Numbered from the stretch's first letter, positions 40,029 through 49,037 are shown. The stretch is DNA of 64,000 nt from Pseudomonas koreensis (GCF_025447595.1 NZ_JAOEJU010000022.1:50478-114477), one strand, 5' to 3'. Program-made: numbers and translations. Notes: generated by a model from the letters alone, not told the origin.

Positions 40029-40450
40029 CGCAGCATCCTTTCCACGGCATCGGTGAAGACTTTCGGCGAAGCCAGTTGCATCTCGCGGCTGCTCACTTCG
40101 ACGGCGACCTGCACCGAGCTGGCGCGGGTCAGGCGTTCGCCGGTCTGGGCATCGGTGATCAGGTAGTTAATCTTCAGGCGGTTTTCCCACTCCACCAGAC
40201 TGGCGCGCACGTTCAGCCGCTGGCCGAACACCGCGCCACGCACGTAGCGCAGTTGCAGGTCGATCACCGGCCAGGCATAGCCAGAATCGACCATCTGGTT
40301 GTAGTTGTGGCCGATCTTGTCGAGCAGTGCGCAGCGCGCCACTTCCAGGTATTTCACGTAATGGCCGTGCCAGACGACGTGCATGGTGTCGACGTCAAAG
40401 AACGGCACGAGGATTTCCGTATCGGCGTGAAGCACTCCGGCACTACGCAT
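40025..40450 (-). CDS. apeK: 4HBT-fold acyl thioesterase (ApeK-type)
   Basis: A 141-residue YbgC-like hotdog thioesterase. FFDVDTMHVVWHGHYVKYLE resembles the DxDxxGxVxHxxY signature, with Asp19 or Asp21 as candidate catalytic acid. It probably proof-reads or releases chains from the ACP. It overlaps the ammonia-lyase gene by eight bases. Confidence 0.82.
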   Translation of the reverse strand: MRSAGVLHADTEILVPFFDVDTMHVVWHGHYVKYLEVARCALLDKIGHNYNQMVDSGYAWPVIDLQLRYVRGAVFGQRLNVRASLVEWENRLKINYLITDAQTGERLTRASSVQVAVEVSSREMQLASPKVFTDAVERMLR

Positions 40451-41987
40451 GCAGCCTCCAGTGTTGCTCGGCGATGCGTTGCAGGCACAGGCGCAATTCG
40501 CCTTCCAGGGCGCGGTCTTCGATCACTGGCGGGAAGTCTTGCGCCAGTTGCTCATGCATGGCGGCCAGCGATGGCGGTAGCGGACGGGCGTCTGCATCGC
40601 GGCTGCGCAGCCACACGCCCTGATTGGCGGCGAGCAACGTGGCGGCGGCGACCTGTTCGGTCAGCTCCAGCACACGAATGGCGTCGCGGGCGGCGATGGT
40701 GCCCATGCTCACCTTGTCCTGGTTGTGGCACTCGGTGGAGCGCGAGAACACGCTGGCCGGCATGGTGTTTTTCAAGGCTTCGGCGGTCCAGGCGCTGGCG
40801 CCGATCTGCACGGCTTTGAAGCCGTGGTTGAGCATCGCGCGGTCGGCGCTGGCGCCGGACAGGTTGCTCGGCAAACCGTGGTTGTAACGCTCGTCCACCA
40901 GCAGCGCGAGTTGTCGGTCGAGCAGGTCGGCGACGTTGGCCACGAGGTTTTTCAGGCTGTCCATGGCGAACGCGATATGCCCGCCGTAGAAGTGCCCACC
41001 GTGCAGCACGCGTTCGGCTTCGGCGTCGATGATCGGGTTGTCGTTGGCGCTGTTCAGCTCGGTCTCGATGAACGAGCGCAGCCAGTTCAGGCTGTCGGCC
41101 AGCACGCCGAGCACGTGCGGTGCGCAACGCAGGGAATAGCGATCCTGCAGACGATGCAGCGGCGCGGTCGGCGCGTCGATCGCCAGATCCTTGCGCAGCC
41201 ACGCGGCGACCTGCATCTGACCCGGATGCGGCTTGGCGGCGAACAGGCGCTCGTCAAAGTGCTCCGGATTGCCTTGCAGCGCCACTACGTTTAGCGCGGT
41301 GATGCGGGTGGCCAGTTGCAGCAGGTAATCGGCGCGGGCGTAAGCCAGGCAGGCGAGGCCGGTCATCACGGCGGTGCCGTTCATCAGCGCCAGTGCTTCT
41401 TTCGGGCGCAGCACCAACGGTGTCCAGCCCAGTTCGCGGTGCACATCGGCTGCCTGGCGGCGCTCGCCACGGAACATCACTTCACGCTCGCCGGACAGGG
41501 TCGCGGCGACGTAGGACAGCGGCGTCAGATCGCCGCTGGCGCCCACCGAGCCCTCTTCGGGGATCAGCGGCAAAATGTCGTGTTCAAGGAAGGCATGCAG
41601 GCGCTCCAACAACTCGATGCGCACCCCGGACACGCCGTGGCACAACGACTGCAAACGCGCCGCCAGCACCGCGCGGGTGGCCTGGGCGTCGAGCAGTTTG
41701 CCCAGCCCGCAACCATGGAACGTGTAGAGATGACGCGGCAGCGCCTCGACGTGATGCAACGGCACCGCGACCACGCAGGAATCGCCGTAACCGGTGGTCA
41801 CGCCGTAGATCACGCCTTCCTTGTCCAGCAGCGAATCGAGGAACCGCGCGCCCTTGGCGATGCGTTCGCGATAAGGCGCGTCGCTCTGCAACTGCACGGG
41901 AGCCTGACGGTTGGCCAGGGCCAGCACGTCTTCGATGTGCAAAGGGCGTTCGCCGAAGGTGACCGGCTCAAGAGTTGGCGTTGTCAT
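40443..41987 (-). CDS. Aromatic amino-acid ammonia-lyase (HAL/PAL/TAL family)
   Basis: A 514-residue lyase that deaminates an aromatic amino acid to an aryl-acrylate. The MIO cofactor triad Ala150-Ser151-Gly152 (SVGASGDLTP) and Tyr61 (YGVTTGYG) are intact. The substrate-selectivity pair is Phe90-His91 (LYTFHGCG), in place of Ser-His of histidine lyases, His-Leu of classic tyrosine lyases and Phe-Leu of phenylalanine lyases, by the alignment made by eye. It likely supplies the coumarate- or cinnamate-type starter of the polyene. The short extra Phe side suggests tyrosine or phenylalanine over histidine; untested. It lies between the acyltransferase and thioesterase genes. Confidence 0.88.
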   Translation of the reverse strand: MTTPTLEPVTFGERPLHIEDVLALANRQAPVQLQSDAPYRERIAKGARFLDSLLDKEGVIYGVTTGYGDSCVVAVPLHHVEALPRHLYTFHGCGLGKLLDAQATRAVLAARLQSLCHGVSGVRIELLERLHAFLEHDILPLIPEEGSVGASGDLTPLSYVAATLSGEREVMFRGERRQAADVHRELGWTPLVLRPKEALALMNGTAVMTGLACLAYARADYLLQLATRITALNVVALQGNPEHFDERLFAAKPHPGQMQVAAWLRKDLAIDAPTAPLHRLQDRYSLRCAPHVLGVLADSLNWLRSFIETELNSANDNPIIDAEAERVLHGGHFYGGHIAFAMDSLKNLVANVADLLDRQLALLVDERYNHGLPSNLSGASADRAMLNHGFKAVQIGASAWTAEALKNTMPASVFSRSTECHNQDKVSMGTIAARDAIRVLELTEQVAAATLLAANQGVWLRSRDADARPLPPSLAAMHEQLAQDFPPVIEDRALEGELRLCLQRIAEQHWRLHA

Positions 41988-42915
41988 CGGTTTTCCAGAA
42001 TGGGTAAAAGTTGAACCATTGGCACGGTGCTTCGAGGCAATAGTGACTCAGGCGTTGCGCATAGCGGGTGGCCCACTGATGAATGACCTGTTCGCGCTCG
42101 CGGCGTGACCACACCACGGCGTCGGCGAAGGGTTCGAGGGTCAGACGATAGTGGCCGTCAGGTTGCTTGAGGCACATCAGCAGGTTGACCGGGCATTTCA
42201 GCAGGCCGGCCAGCAGCCACGGCCCTTGCGGGAATGGCGCCGGGTGGCCGAGAAAGTCCACAGTCACACTGCGCCCGCCATGCAGCGGTACGCGGTCGCC
42301 GGCAATCGCCAGCCACTCGCCGCGCTCCAGGCGCTCGTGCAGTTGCAGCATGATCACCGGGTCCAGCTCGCTGACCTGGATCAGTCGCAGGTTGGTCGCC
42401 CCGGCCTCGCCCAGCAGGCGATTGAATTGCTCGGCGTGCTTGGTGTGCACCAGTACGTTCATGGTGACTTTTTCGCCCAGCTCCGCCAGTGCCCGGCACA
42501 CTTCGAGGTTGCCCAGGTGCGCGCCCACCAGCATTTGCCCGCGACTGCCGCGCAACTGATTGCGCAGCAGCGCCGGGTCGATGATTTCGATCTGCTCGAT
42601 CTTCAGCTTGCCGTTCCACACGTCGAGCTTGTCGAGCAATGAATCGGCGAATGCCATGAACTGGCGGAACACCCGCCACCGGGTCGGACGCAATTCGTGG
42701 CGACCGCTCCAGTCGGCGAGGCGCTGCTGATACTGCCAGGCACTGCGTCGGGCGGTGCGGCCGAACAGGAAAAAGTACAGAACGATGCCGTACAGCAACG
42801 GGCTCAGCAGGCGTCGGCCAAGGACTTTGGCAGCGAACGCGGTGAATTTCATCAGCAGGAAACTGCCGCGCTCTTCGCGGTCGGCCCAGTGCTTCTTGTC
42901 GGTCTCGACGGTCAT
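41968..42915 (-). CDS. LpxL/HtrB-like acyltransferase of the APE cluster
   Basis: A 315-residue membrane-associated acyltransferase with one N-terminal hydrophobic segment and the HxxxxE motif GAHLGNLEV. It belongs to the lauroyl-acyltransferase superfamily. It probably adds an acyl or aryl group to a glycolipid carrier. The ATG at 42915 overlaps the glycosyltransferase stop by four bases (ATGA). In enterobacterial APE clusters the two activities are, as I recall, joined in one protein (ApeJ); here they are two genes. Confidence 0.8.
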   Translation of the reverse strand: MTVETDKKHWADREERGSFLLMKFTAFAAKVLGRRLLSPLLYGIVLYFFLFGRTARRSAWQYQQRLADWSGRHELRPTRWRVFRQFMAFADSLLDKLDVWNGKLKIEQIEIIDPALLRNQLRGSRGQMLVGAHLGNLEVCRALAELGEKVTMNVLVHTKHAEQFNRLLGEAGATNLRLIQVSELDPVIMLQLHERLERGEWLAIAGDRVPLHGGRSVTVDFLGHPAPFPQGPWLLAGLLKCPVNLLMCLKQPDGHYRLTLEPFADAVVWSRREREQVIHQWATRYAQRLSHYCLEAPCQWFNFYPFWKTDDNANS

Positions 42916-43646
42916 GGACGCCACCGTCGCCAGAGGATCACGGGCAGGCGCAGCAACATGCCGAAGAACAGGCGCGTGTGCATGCTAGAAATCAGCACGT
43001 TGTCGTGGAACAGGCGAAAGTGCGACACGCCGTCCAGCGGGTAATGCACGCTGGTCTGCAACCAGCGCATCGGCTGATTGCGCCACGCCAGGCGCACCAG
43101 AATGTCCGAGTCGAAATCCATGCGTTTGCCGATTCGCGCCGAGTCGATCACGCCCAGTGTCGGTTCCAGCGGGTACACGCGGAAGCCGCACATCGAGTCG
43201 CGAATCTGCAGCGACAAGGTGTTGATCCACACCATCACGTGGGTCAGGTAACGCGCATACAAACGGCCCTTGGGCACGCTGGCGTCGTACAGCGGATAAC
43301 CGCAGACCAGCGATGCGGGGTGCGCGCGGGATTCTTCGATGAACCGCGCGACATCCTGCAAGTCGTGCTGACCGTCGGCATCGACCTGCAAGGCATGGCT
43401 GAAGCCCAGCCGGGCGGCTTCACGCAGACCGGTCATCACCGCGCCACCCTTGCCCTGGTTGGCGGTGAGGCGCACCAGATGAACTCGCTCGCGTTCGGCC
43501 AGCACGTCCAGCACTGCGGCGCAGGATTTGCTGCTGGCATCATCCACCAGAATGCATGGCAGATCCTCGGCGAGCAGGGCGTCGACCACCGTGCCGATGG
43601 CGGTTTCGTGGTTGTAGACCGGGATGACGGCGCAAGGGTTATGCAT
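42912..43646 (-). CDS. GT2-family glycosyltransferase of the APE cluster
   Basis: A 244-residue glycosyltransferase with the nucleotide-sugar binding motifs VIPVYNHE and VDDAS near the N-terminus and DADGQHD near residue 97. It is followed by an amphipathic C-terminal part. It probably attaches a sugar (or polyprenyl-sugar) during assembly of the lipid-anchored pigment. The ATG at 43646 follows GGGAG. The in-frame extension to 43757 lies in the previous gene and is not used. It overlaps the ligase gene by eight bases. Confidence 0.82.
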   Translation of the reverse strand: MHNPCAVIPVYNHETAIGTVVDALLAEDLPCILVDDASSKSCAAVLDVLAERERVHLVRLTANQGKGGAVMTGLREAARLGFSHALQVDADGQHDLQDVARFIEESRAHPASLVCGYPLYDASVPKGRLYARYLTHVMVWINTLSLQIRDSMCGFRVYPLEPTLGVIDSARIGKRMDFDSDILVRLAWRNQPMRWLQTSVHYPLDGVSHFRLFHDNVLISSMHTRLFFGMLLRLPVILWRRWRP

Positions 43647-45318
43647 CGCCAACTCCCAGCAGAATCCGCCCGCTGGAGCAGGTGGCCGTGTCGTTGCGGT
43701 AGGTGAAATACAACTTGCCGCGTTCCTGGTCGAAGCGCAGGTGCAGCTGGATTTCATCGCCGGGGCGCACCAGTTGCTGGAATTTCAGCACTTCCATACC
43801 GGCGAACGCGCCGGGCAGGCTCAGCAGTTGCCGACCCAGGTTCAGCGCCCATTCGACCTGCACCACGCCCGGCAGCACCGGGGCTTTGGGGAAGTGGCCG
43901 CTGAAGTAGGCCAGGTCCGGCGGAACGCTCAATTGCAGGTTCCATTCGCCCTTGGTTTCGGCCTGTTCCAGAATCTCCGGTGCCTTCGGCCGTGGGGCCA
44001 GCAGCAAGGCTTCGACGTCGGCTTGAGGCAACTTGCCCTGCGAGGTCAGCGGCAACTGTCGCAGCAGACGCCAGCGGCGAGGCAGGGCGAGGGCCTCGCA
44101 ATGGTCGCCGAGATGACGGCGCAGGGTTTCAGTCAGGCTACGCCGACCGTGTTCGCGCAGGGCAAACAGGCCGGATTCGCTGAGCACCAGCAGCGCGCCG
44201 AGGGACGCGCGGTTTTCCTGCACCACGCCCAGACGCGCTTCGGCGACCCAGTCGTGGGTTACCAGCGCCTGTTCAAGCATCGGCAGGGAGATACGTTTTT
44301 CTTCGAGTTTGACGATCCGGTCGAGCCGCCCGAGCAATTCAAAGCGGCCATCGGCCTGAATGCGCGCCGCATCGGCGGTGTGTTCGACATGCCCGGCGGG
44401 CAGATAAGGCGAAGCGATCAACAAGGCGCCGTCGCTGTCCTGGCTCAACTCGACACCGGCAAACGGCTGCCACAGCGATTCGCCCTGACGCCAGGCGATG
44501 CCGCCGGTTTCCGAGCTGCCGAGGATTTCCGTCGGCCATTGTCCCAGACGTTGATACAGGCTTTTGGCGGCATCTGCCGGTAGTGCGCCGCCAGATGAAA
44601 ACACTCTGCGCACAGCGCTCAGCGCTGGCCAGTCGAGGTTGTCGCCCATGCGTTTGAGCAGCGCCGGACTGGCGACCCAGGCAAAGGCCGGGTGCTCGCG
44701 GCTGGCGCGTTGCAGGTCTTCCGGGAAGGCCAGTTGCTTGCGCAGGAACGGACGCCCGGCGCACAGCGGCCACAGCACGCGGAACAGCAAGCCATAGATG
44801 TGTTGGGTGGCGACGCTGCCAAGAATGCAGGCCTCACCGAGATCCGCGCCCCACAGTTGTTCGAGGGCTTCGACTTCGTTGGCCAGTTGCCGCAGGGACT
44901 TGTCGATGCGCTTGGGCTCGCCACTGGAGCCGGAGGTGCACAGGCTCAGGCGGCACTGGTCGAGATCCAGTTCGGCAGCGGGCAGGGGAGGCTGCAGCAG
45001 ATCGCTCAGGCGAGCGTCACCAGCCTGATCGGTCAGCCACAGATCGACGTCGTTCGACCAGCGCTGGCGGGTCTGCGCTTGCAGATCCGAAGGCAGCAAC
45101 ACGCTGACACCGGCGCGCCAGGCGCCGAGCAGGGCGACGGCAAGGTCGGCGGCATCTTCCAGATGCACCGCCAGACGCTGTACGCCTTTAGCTTGCAGAC
45201 CGGCGGCCAGGCTCAGGGCCTGTTCACACAGTTGTGCATGATCGAGTGCCGGCGCGACGGTGACGGCGCGCTGCGGCAGATCCTTGAGCAACAGCTGCTC
45301 AAGTTTTATCCAGTTCAT
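43639..45318 (-). CDS. Acyl-ACP/CoA ligase fused to a hotdog dehydratase domain (ApeH-ApeI type)
   Basis: A 559-residue fusion. Residues 1-455 are an adenylate-forming ligase with the P-loop CTSGSSGEPKRIDK. After a linker, the last 97 residues form a FabZ-like hotdog domain beginning near 463 with His475 (SGHFPKAPVLPG) and Glu489 (VQVEWAL). The ligase would activate the aryl starter acid and load it onto an ACP; the second domain would dehydrate intermediates. In the archetypal cluster these are separate genes (apeH and apeI). The ATG at 45318 overlaps the previous stop by four bases. Confidence 0.83.
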   Translation of the reverse strand: MNWIKLEQLLLKDLPQRAVTVAPALDHAQLCEQALSLAAGLQAKGVQRLAVHLEDAADLAVALLGAWRAGVSVLLPSDLQAQTRQRWSNDVDLWLTDQAGDARLSDLLQPPLPAAELDLDQCRLSLCTSGSSGEPKRIDKSLRQLANEVEALEQLWGADLGEACILGSVATQHIYGLLFRVLWPLCAGRPFLRKQLAFPEDLQRASREHPAFAWVASPALLKRMGDNLDWPALSAVRRVFSSGGALPADAAKSLYQRLGQWPTEILGSSETGGIAWRQGESLWQPFAGVELSQDSDGALLIASPYLPAGHVEHTADAARIQADGRFELLGRLDRIVKLEEKRISLPMLEQALVTHDWVAEARLGVVQENRASLGALLVLSESGLFALREHGRRSLTETLRRHLGDHCEALALPRRWRLLRQLPLTSQGKLPQADVEALLLAPRPKAPEILEQAETKGEWNLQLSVPPDLAYFSGHFPKAPVLPGVVQVEWALNLGRQLLSLPGAFAGMEVLKFQQLVRPGDEIQLHLRFDQERGKLYFTYRNDTATCSSGRILLGVGDA

Positions 45319-45860
45319 GGGCGACCTCTTACCCGTTGTCGTATCAGCCATTCAATGGCAAACATCAGGCCGATCAATCCGTAGGAGATCAGGCCGGTGT
45401 ACAACATCCACCAGTTCAACGGCGCCCACAGTGTCAGCAGGGCGGCGCACAAACCGTTGCAAAAGAAAAACACGCTCCAGGCCACGGTGACCTGGCGGGT
45501 GTAACGAATCGCCTTGGGCGGCAGTTGCGGTTCACGCAGGCGCGCCAGACGCTCGACCATCGGCGGGCCGTATTTCAGGCTCAGGCTGAACAGCACCAGC
45601 ATGAAGCCGCTGATCAGCACCGGGTACCAACGCAACAGCAATGGGCTGTCGAACACCGCCAGCAGCAGGCAGAACACAATCGCCACGCAGGCCATCCACA
45701 AACTGCCGGGTTTGCGTTCGCCGGTCAGCGCGCGGGCCAGCCACAGGCTGCCCAGCAGCAGGCCGAACTGCCATGGCGCGAAATGCTCCATGCCGAAATA
45801 CACCGCAAAGGGATACAGCAGGCCTGCCAGCAGCAGGCCGAGGCCGATCAGTCGGCTCAT
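45315..45860 (-). CDS. apeG: COG4648-type membrane protein of the APE cluster (ApeG-type)
   Basis: A 181-residue polytopic protein with about five to six hydrophobic segments and a CTR-like loop RYTRQVTVAWSVFFF. It is a standard member of APE clusters with unknown role. It overlaps the neighbouring genes by four bases each. Confidence 0.75.
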   Translation of the reverse strand: MSRLIGLGLLLAGLLYPFAVYFGMEHFAPWQFGLLLGSLWLARALTGERKPGSLWMACVAIVFCLLLAVFDSPLLLRWYPVLISGFMLVLFSLSLKYGPPMVERLARLREPQLPPKAIRYTRQVTVAWSVFFFCNGLCAALLTLWAPLNWWMLYTGLISYGLIGLMFAIEWLIRQRVRGRP

Positions 45861-46111
45861 GCGGCCGGTTGAACCAGACGGTAGACCGCCTCGACCACGT
45901 CACTGACGGTGCGCACCGACTTGAATTCCTCGGCGGCGATTTTCTTGCCGGTCTGGCGCTTGATGTGATCGATCAGGTCGACCGCGTCGATGCTGTCGAT
46001 TTCCAGATCCTGATACAGGTTCGATTCCAGGCTCACACGGGCCGGATCCAGTTCGAACAGCTCGACCAAGGCATCGCGCAGGGTGTTGAAGATGTCGTCA
46101 CGAGTTTGCAT
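45857..46111 (-). CDS. apeF: Acyl carrier protein of the APE cluster (ApeF-type)
   Basis: An 84-residue ACP with the phosphopantetheine serine at Ser40 (EIDSIDAVDL). It carries the growing aryl polyene chain. It is nine bases downstream of the other ACP gene. Confidence 0.9.
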   Translation of the reverse strand: MQTRDDIFNTLRDALVELFELDPARVSLESNLYQDLEIDSIDAVDLIDHIKRQTGKKIAAEEFKSVRTVSDVVEAVYRLVQPAA

Positions 46112-46120
46112 GGTCCGGTC

Positions 46121-46381
46121 TCAAGCTGCCTGTTTTGCCGTGACGAACGCCGCAAGGCTCGCCACGTTGGAGAAATGGTTGCGGGTGTCCTTGGCGTCGG
46201 CGTCGATCTTGATGCCGTACTTTTTCTGGATCGCCAGGCCCAGCTCCAGGGCGTCGACGGAATCCAGGCCCAGGCCTTCGCCGAACAGCGTCTGGTCGTC
46301 GCCGATGTCCTCTGCGCTGATATCTTCGAGGCCCAGGGCGTCGATGATCAGCTCTTTGATGTCACGGTTTAGATCGCTCAT
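46121..46381 (-). CDS. apeE: Acyl carrier protein of the APE cluster (ApeE-type)
   Basis: An 86-residue ACP with Ser41 in GLGLDSVDALEL as the prosthetic-group site. Two ACPs allow separate starter loading and extension. It overlaps the acyltransferase gene by 20 bases. Confidence 0.9.
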   Translation of the reverse strand: MSDLNRDIKELIIDALGLEDISAEDIGDDQTLFGEGLGLDSVDALELGLAIQKKYGIKIDADAKDTRNHFSNVASLAAFVTAKQAA

Positions 46382-47171
46382 CTTCGGCGAGCTCCTTGAT
46401 AAAGAATTGGTGCAAATAGTCGTTGAGCTTGCGCGAAGCCTGGGGCGCGGGCCCCTGCGCGGCGAAAGTCTGTGGGTCTATATCGGCCCCGACGCGAAAA
46501 CTGAAGTGCACGCGGCGACTGGGAATGCGATACCAGGGCTCGGCCTTGGTCAGGGTGGTCGGACTGACCTTGATGACCACCGGGGTGAGGATTTTCGCAC
46601 CCCGCAGGGCGATGGCCGCCGCGCCCCGATGGAAGGCCGGTGCCTGACCCGGTTGGGTGCGGGTGCCTTCAGGGAAAATGATCAGGGTCTGCCCGTTCTG
46701 CAACGCTGCGGCGGCAGCGTCGAGCATGTCCATGCTGCCGTCGTTGCTGATGTATTCGGTGCTGCGCAGCGGGCCACGGGTGAAAGGGTTTTCCCACAGG
46801 CTTTTCTTCACCACGCAGTTGGCCCGGCGCACCAGGCCGATCAGGAACACCACGTCGATCAGCGACGGGTGGTTGGCAATGATCATTTGGCCCGGACGGC
46901 CAAGACGTTCAGCGCCCTGAATGTCGTAGGTCAGCACGCCGGTACGGGCCATGAATCGGACGAAAAACCAGAACAGCCGGCTGACGGTCTGGCGCGCCCG
47001 CTCGCGATGGGCCCTGGCATCGCCCGGCAGACAGCCGAGCAATGGAAATACCAGCAGGCGCAGGCACAGGCCACCGAGCCCGAACAGGGCGAAGCTGGTG
47101 GCGGTGGCCAGCAGACGCCAGTAATAGGCGTCGCGGTTTTTTCCGATTACGGGTTGCGTTGCCAGGTCCAT
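46362..47171 (-). CDS. apeD: 1-acylglycerol-phosphate-type acyltransferase (ApeD-type)
   Basis: A 269-residue PlsC-like protein with the HxxxxD motif NHPSLIDVVFL, the FPEGTRTQPG motif and one or two N-terminal membrane segments. It probably acylates a lipid carrier of the polyene. The ATG at 47171 overlaps the chain-length-factor gene; the in-frame extension to 47519 is shadow sequence. Confidence 0.82.
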   Translation of the reverse strand: MDLATQPVIGKNRDAYYWRLLATATSFALFGLGGLCLRLLVFPLLGCLPGDARAHRERARQTVSRLFWFFVRFMARTGVLTYDIQGAERLGRPGQMIIANHPSLIDVVFLIGLVRRANCVVKKSLWENPFTRGPLRSTEYISNDGSMDMLDAAAAALQNGQTLIIFPEGTRTQPGQAPAFHRGAAAIALRGAKILTPVVIKVSPTTLTKAEPWYRIPSRRVHFSFRVGADIDPQTFAAQGPAPQASRKLNDYLHQFFIKELAEDERSKP

Positions 47172-47872
47172 AGACGAGTCTTCCAGGCATGTTGGCAATG
47201 GGGTTGCTGACCGAGCAGGGTTCGCAGCAGATTCAGCGCGTGGGGCCATTGCGCTTTGGACAGTGCTGGCGGGGCGCTGTTCAGGGTCAGCCGCCAGTCG
47301 GTACCGGGGGTGAGCAACAGCCCGACCGCGTAGGGAAACGGTACGTCGTCGATCCACGTCGAATACGCTTCGGGCGGTTGTTCCTCGGTGATCACCAGCA
47401 GCACCGCTGGAGCCCCTTCGCTGAGCAAAGTAGCCGCTTCGAACATGCCGTGTTCGAGGCCGTCGCCGGCAGCAGCAAGCGCGGTCATTTCGCTGGTTTC
47501 GCCGCGCATGATCGACCACAGGCCGATGATCGCGTTGTGCACCGACAGGCTGAACTGGGTCGGCGACAGCGGCTGTTCGTTGGCCAGATCGCTGAGGATT
47601 TCAAAGGTGCGCGGGGTTTCGCCGTGCCGGGAGACAAACACCAGCGGCAGATTTTCCCGACCGTCGGCCAGCGGCCAGCCGACACTGAACGCCATCCGCG
47701 CCAGACGACTGAGACGACGGCGCTGCATGGCCGGCAGAAACGACACATCGGGTGCGGCATCGCTGCCTTCGAGCACGACCGGCTGTCGGCTCCAGGCCTG
47801 CCAGGCTTCCACACTGTCGAGCCCGGGAGCCCAGGCGCGCCATTGGGCGATGTTGAAGTTGATCACGGACAT
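47147..47872 (-). CDS. apeC: Ketosynthase-like chain-length factor (ApeC-type)
   Basis: A 241-residue protein corresponding to the N-terminal half of a beta-ketoacyl synthase. It has an SLSVHNAIIGLWS segment where an active ketosynthase would have its Cys, and no catalytic Cys. It is the chain-length factor partner of the elongating ketosynthase. It is the first gene of the operon; no good promoter was visible in the 371 bases upstream. Confidence 0.8.
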   Translation of the reverse strand: MSVINFNIAQWRAWAPGLDSVEAWQAWSRQPVVLEGSDAAPDVSFLPAMQRRRLSRLARMAFSVGWPLADGRENLPLVFVSRHGETPRTFEILSDLANEQPLSPTQFSLSVHNAIIGLWSIMRGETSEMTALAAAGDGLEHGMFEAATLLSEGAPAVLLVITEEQPPEAYSTWIDDVPFPYAVGLLLTPGTDWRLTLNSAPPALSKAQWPHALNLLRTLLGQQPHCQHAWKTRLWTWQRNP

Positions 47873-48243
47873 TTATCCCGCCCCTGCGGACTGATTTGAC
47901 GCGGTTTTGCCAACGTCGCCGCTGAGCTGATTTAGCCGGAAATGGCATGGCGCTTGACGCCGGGTGGCGCGCATTATCCCGGTGCGATGAGTGTGTAGCA
48001 AATGCTGGTTACATTTTGCGCAGTGAAATGGACCGAATGGTACGCGGCAAAAAAAATGTCACTTGGCCATTATCCAGATTGTCGGAGGTCTGTCTGTCGG
48101 GTGAATCGGCGATCAACGGGTGTTTCTGCGCCGTATTCATTGGGATATTGGCGTTAGACGCTGTAGTCCGTGTCCATCGAGGTAGCGAACCGGCACCGGG
48201 CACCACTACACTCGGTCATTCTTTGATACACGGAGGTTTTGTC
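47873..48243. other. Divergent intergenic region between the APE operon and parA
   Basis: A 371-base gap without a supported gene. It must hold the promoter of the APE operon (minus) and of parA (plus). AT-rich patches and a run of eight A near 48050 are visible, but no convincing sigma-70, sigma-54 or sigma-28 match. The parA ribosome binding site GGAGG lies at about 48229. Confidence 0.6.
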
Positions 48244-49014
48244 ATGCGGCGCGTGGTGTTCAATCAGAAAGGTGGCGTGGGCAAATCCAGCATTGCCTGC
48301 AATCTGGCGGCGGTTAGCGCCAGCGAAGGTTATCGCACGCTGTTGGTGGACCTCGATGCCCAGGCCAATTCCACTCAGTATCTGACCGGGCTCACGGGTG
48401 ACGACATTCCGATGGGCATTGCCGACTTCTTCAAGCAGACCCTGTCTTCCGGGCCGTTCTCGAAAAAGAATCAGGCAGATATCTACGAAACGCCCTTCGA
48501 CAACCTGCACATCATCACCGCCACCGCCGAACTGGCCGACCTGCAGCCCAAGCTCGAGGCCAAACACAAGATCAACAAGCTGCGAAAGCTGCTCGACGAG
48601 TTGTCGGAAGATTACGACCGGATCTATCTGGATACGCCGCCGGCGCTGAATTTCTATGCGGTCTCGGCCCTGATTGCCGCCGATCGGGTACTGATTCCCT
48701 TCGACTGCGACAGCTTCTCGCGTCAGGCCCTCTACGGCCTGATCGCCGAAATCGACGAGTTGAAGGAAGACCACAACGAAGGCCTGGAAGTCGAAGGCAT
48801 TGTGGTCAACCAGTTCCAGGCCCGGGCCAGCCTGCCGCAGCAGATCCTCGACGAACTGATCGCCGAGGGCCTGCCGGTACTGCCGGTCTACCTCGCCAGT
48901 TCAGTGCGCATGCGCGAATCGCATCAGGCCAACACGCCGCTGATCCACCTCGACCCACGGCACAAGCTGACCCAGCAGTTCGTCGAGCTGCATAACCTGC
49001 TCGAAGACGCCTGA
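48244..49014 (+). CDS. ParA-family ATPase, orphan
   Basis: A 256-residue MinD/ParA ATPase with the deviant Walker A KGGVGKS (residues 9-15), the LVDLDAQANST A' box, and the YLDTPPALNFY B box. No parB or parS-like gene is beside it. Orphan ParAs position large cargoes such as chemoreceptor arrays, pili or plasmids; which one is unknown. GGAGG precedes the ATG by ten bases. It is divergent from the APE operon and upstream of trxC. Confidence 0.88.
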   Translation: MRRVVFNQKGGVGKSSIACNLAAVSASEGYRTLLVDLDAQANSTQYLTGLTGDDIPMGIADFFKQTLSSGPFSKKNQADIYETPFDNLHIITATAELADLQPKLEAKHKINKLRKLLDELSEDYDRIYLDTPPALNFYAVSALIAADRVLIPFDCDSFSRQALYGLIAEIDELKEDHNEGLEVEGIVVNQFQARASLPQQILDELIAEGLPVLPVYLASSVRMRESHQANTPLIHLDPRHKLTQQFVELHNLLEDA

Positions 49015-49037
49015 CCGTCGGAGCCAACACAAAGAAC

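Noticed and set aside
47947..48243. An N-terminal extension of ParA of 99 residues
   Set aside because: The upstream part has no family match, and a GGAGG ribosome binding site precedes the ATG at 48244.
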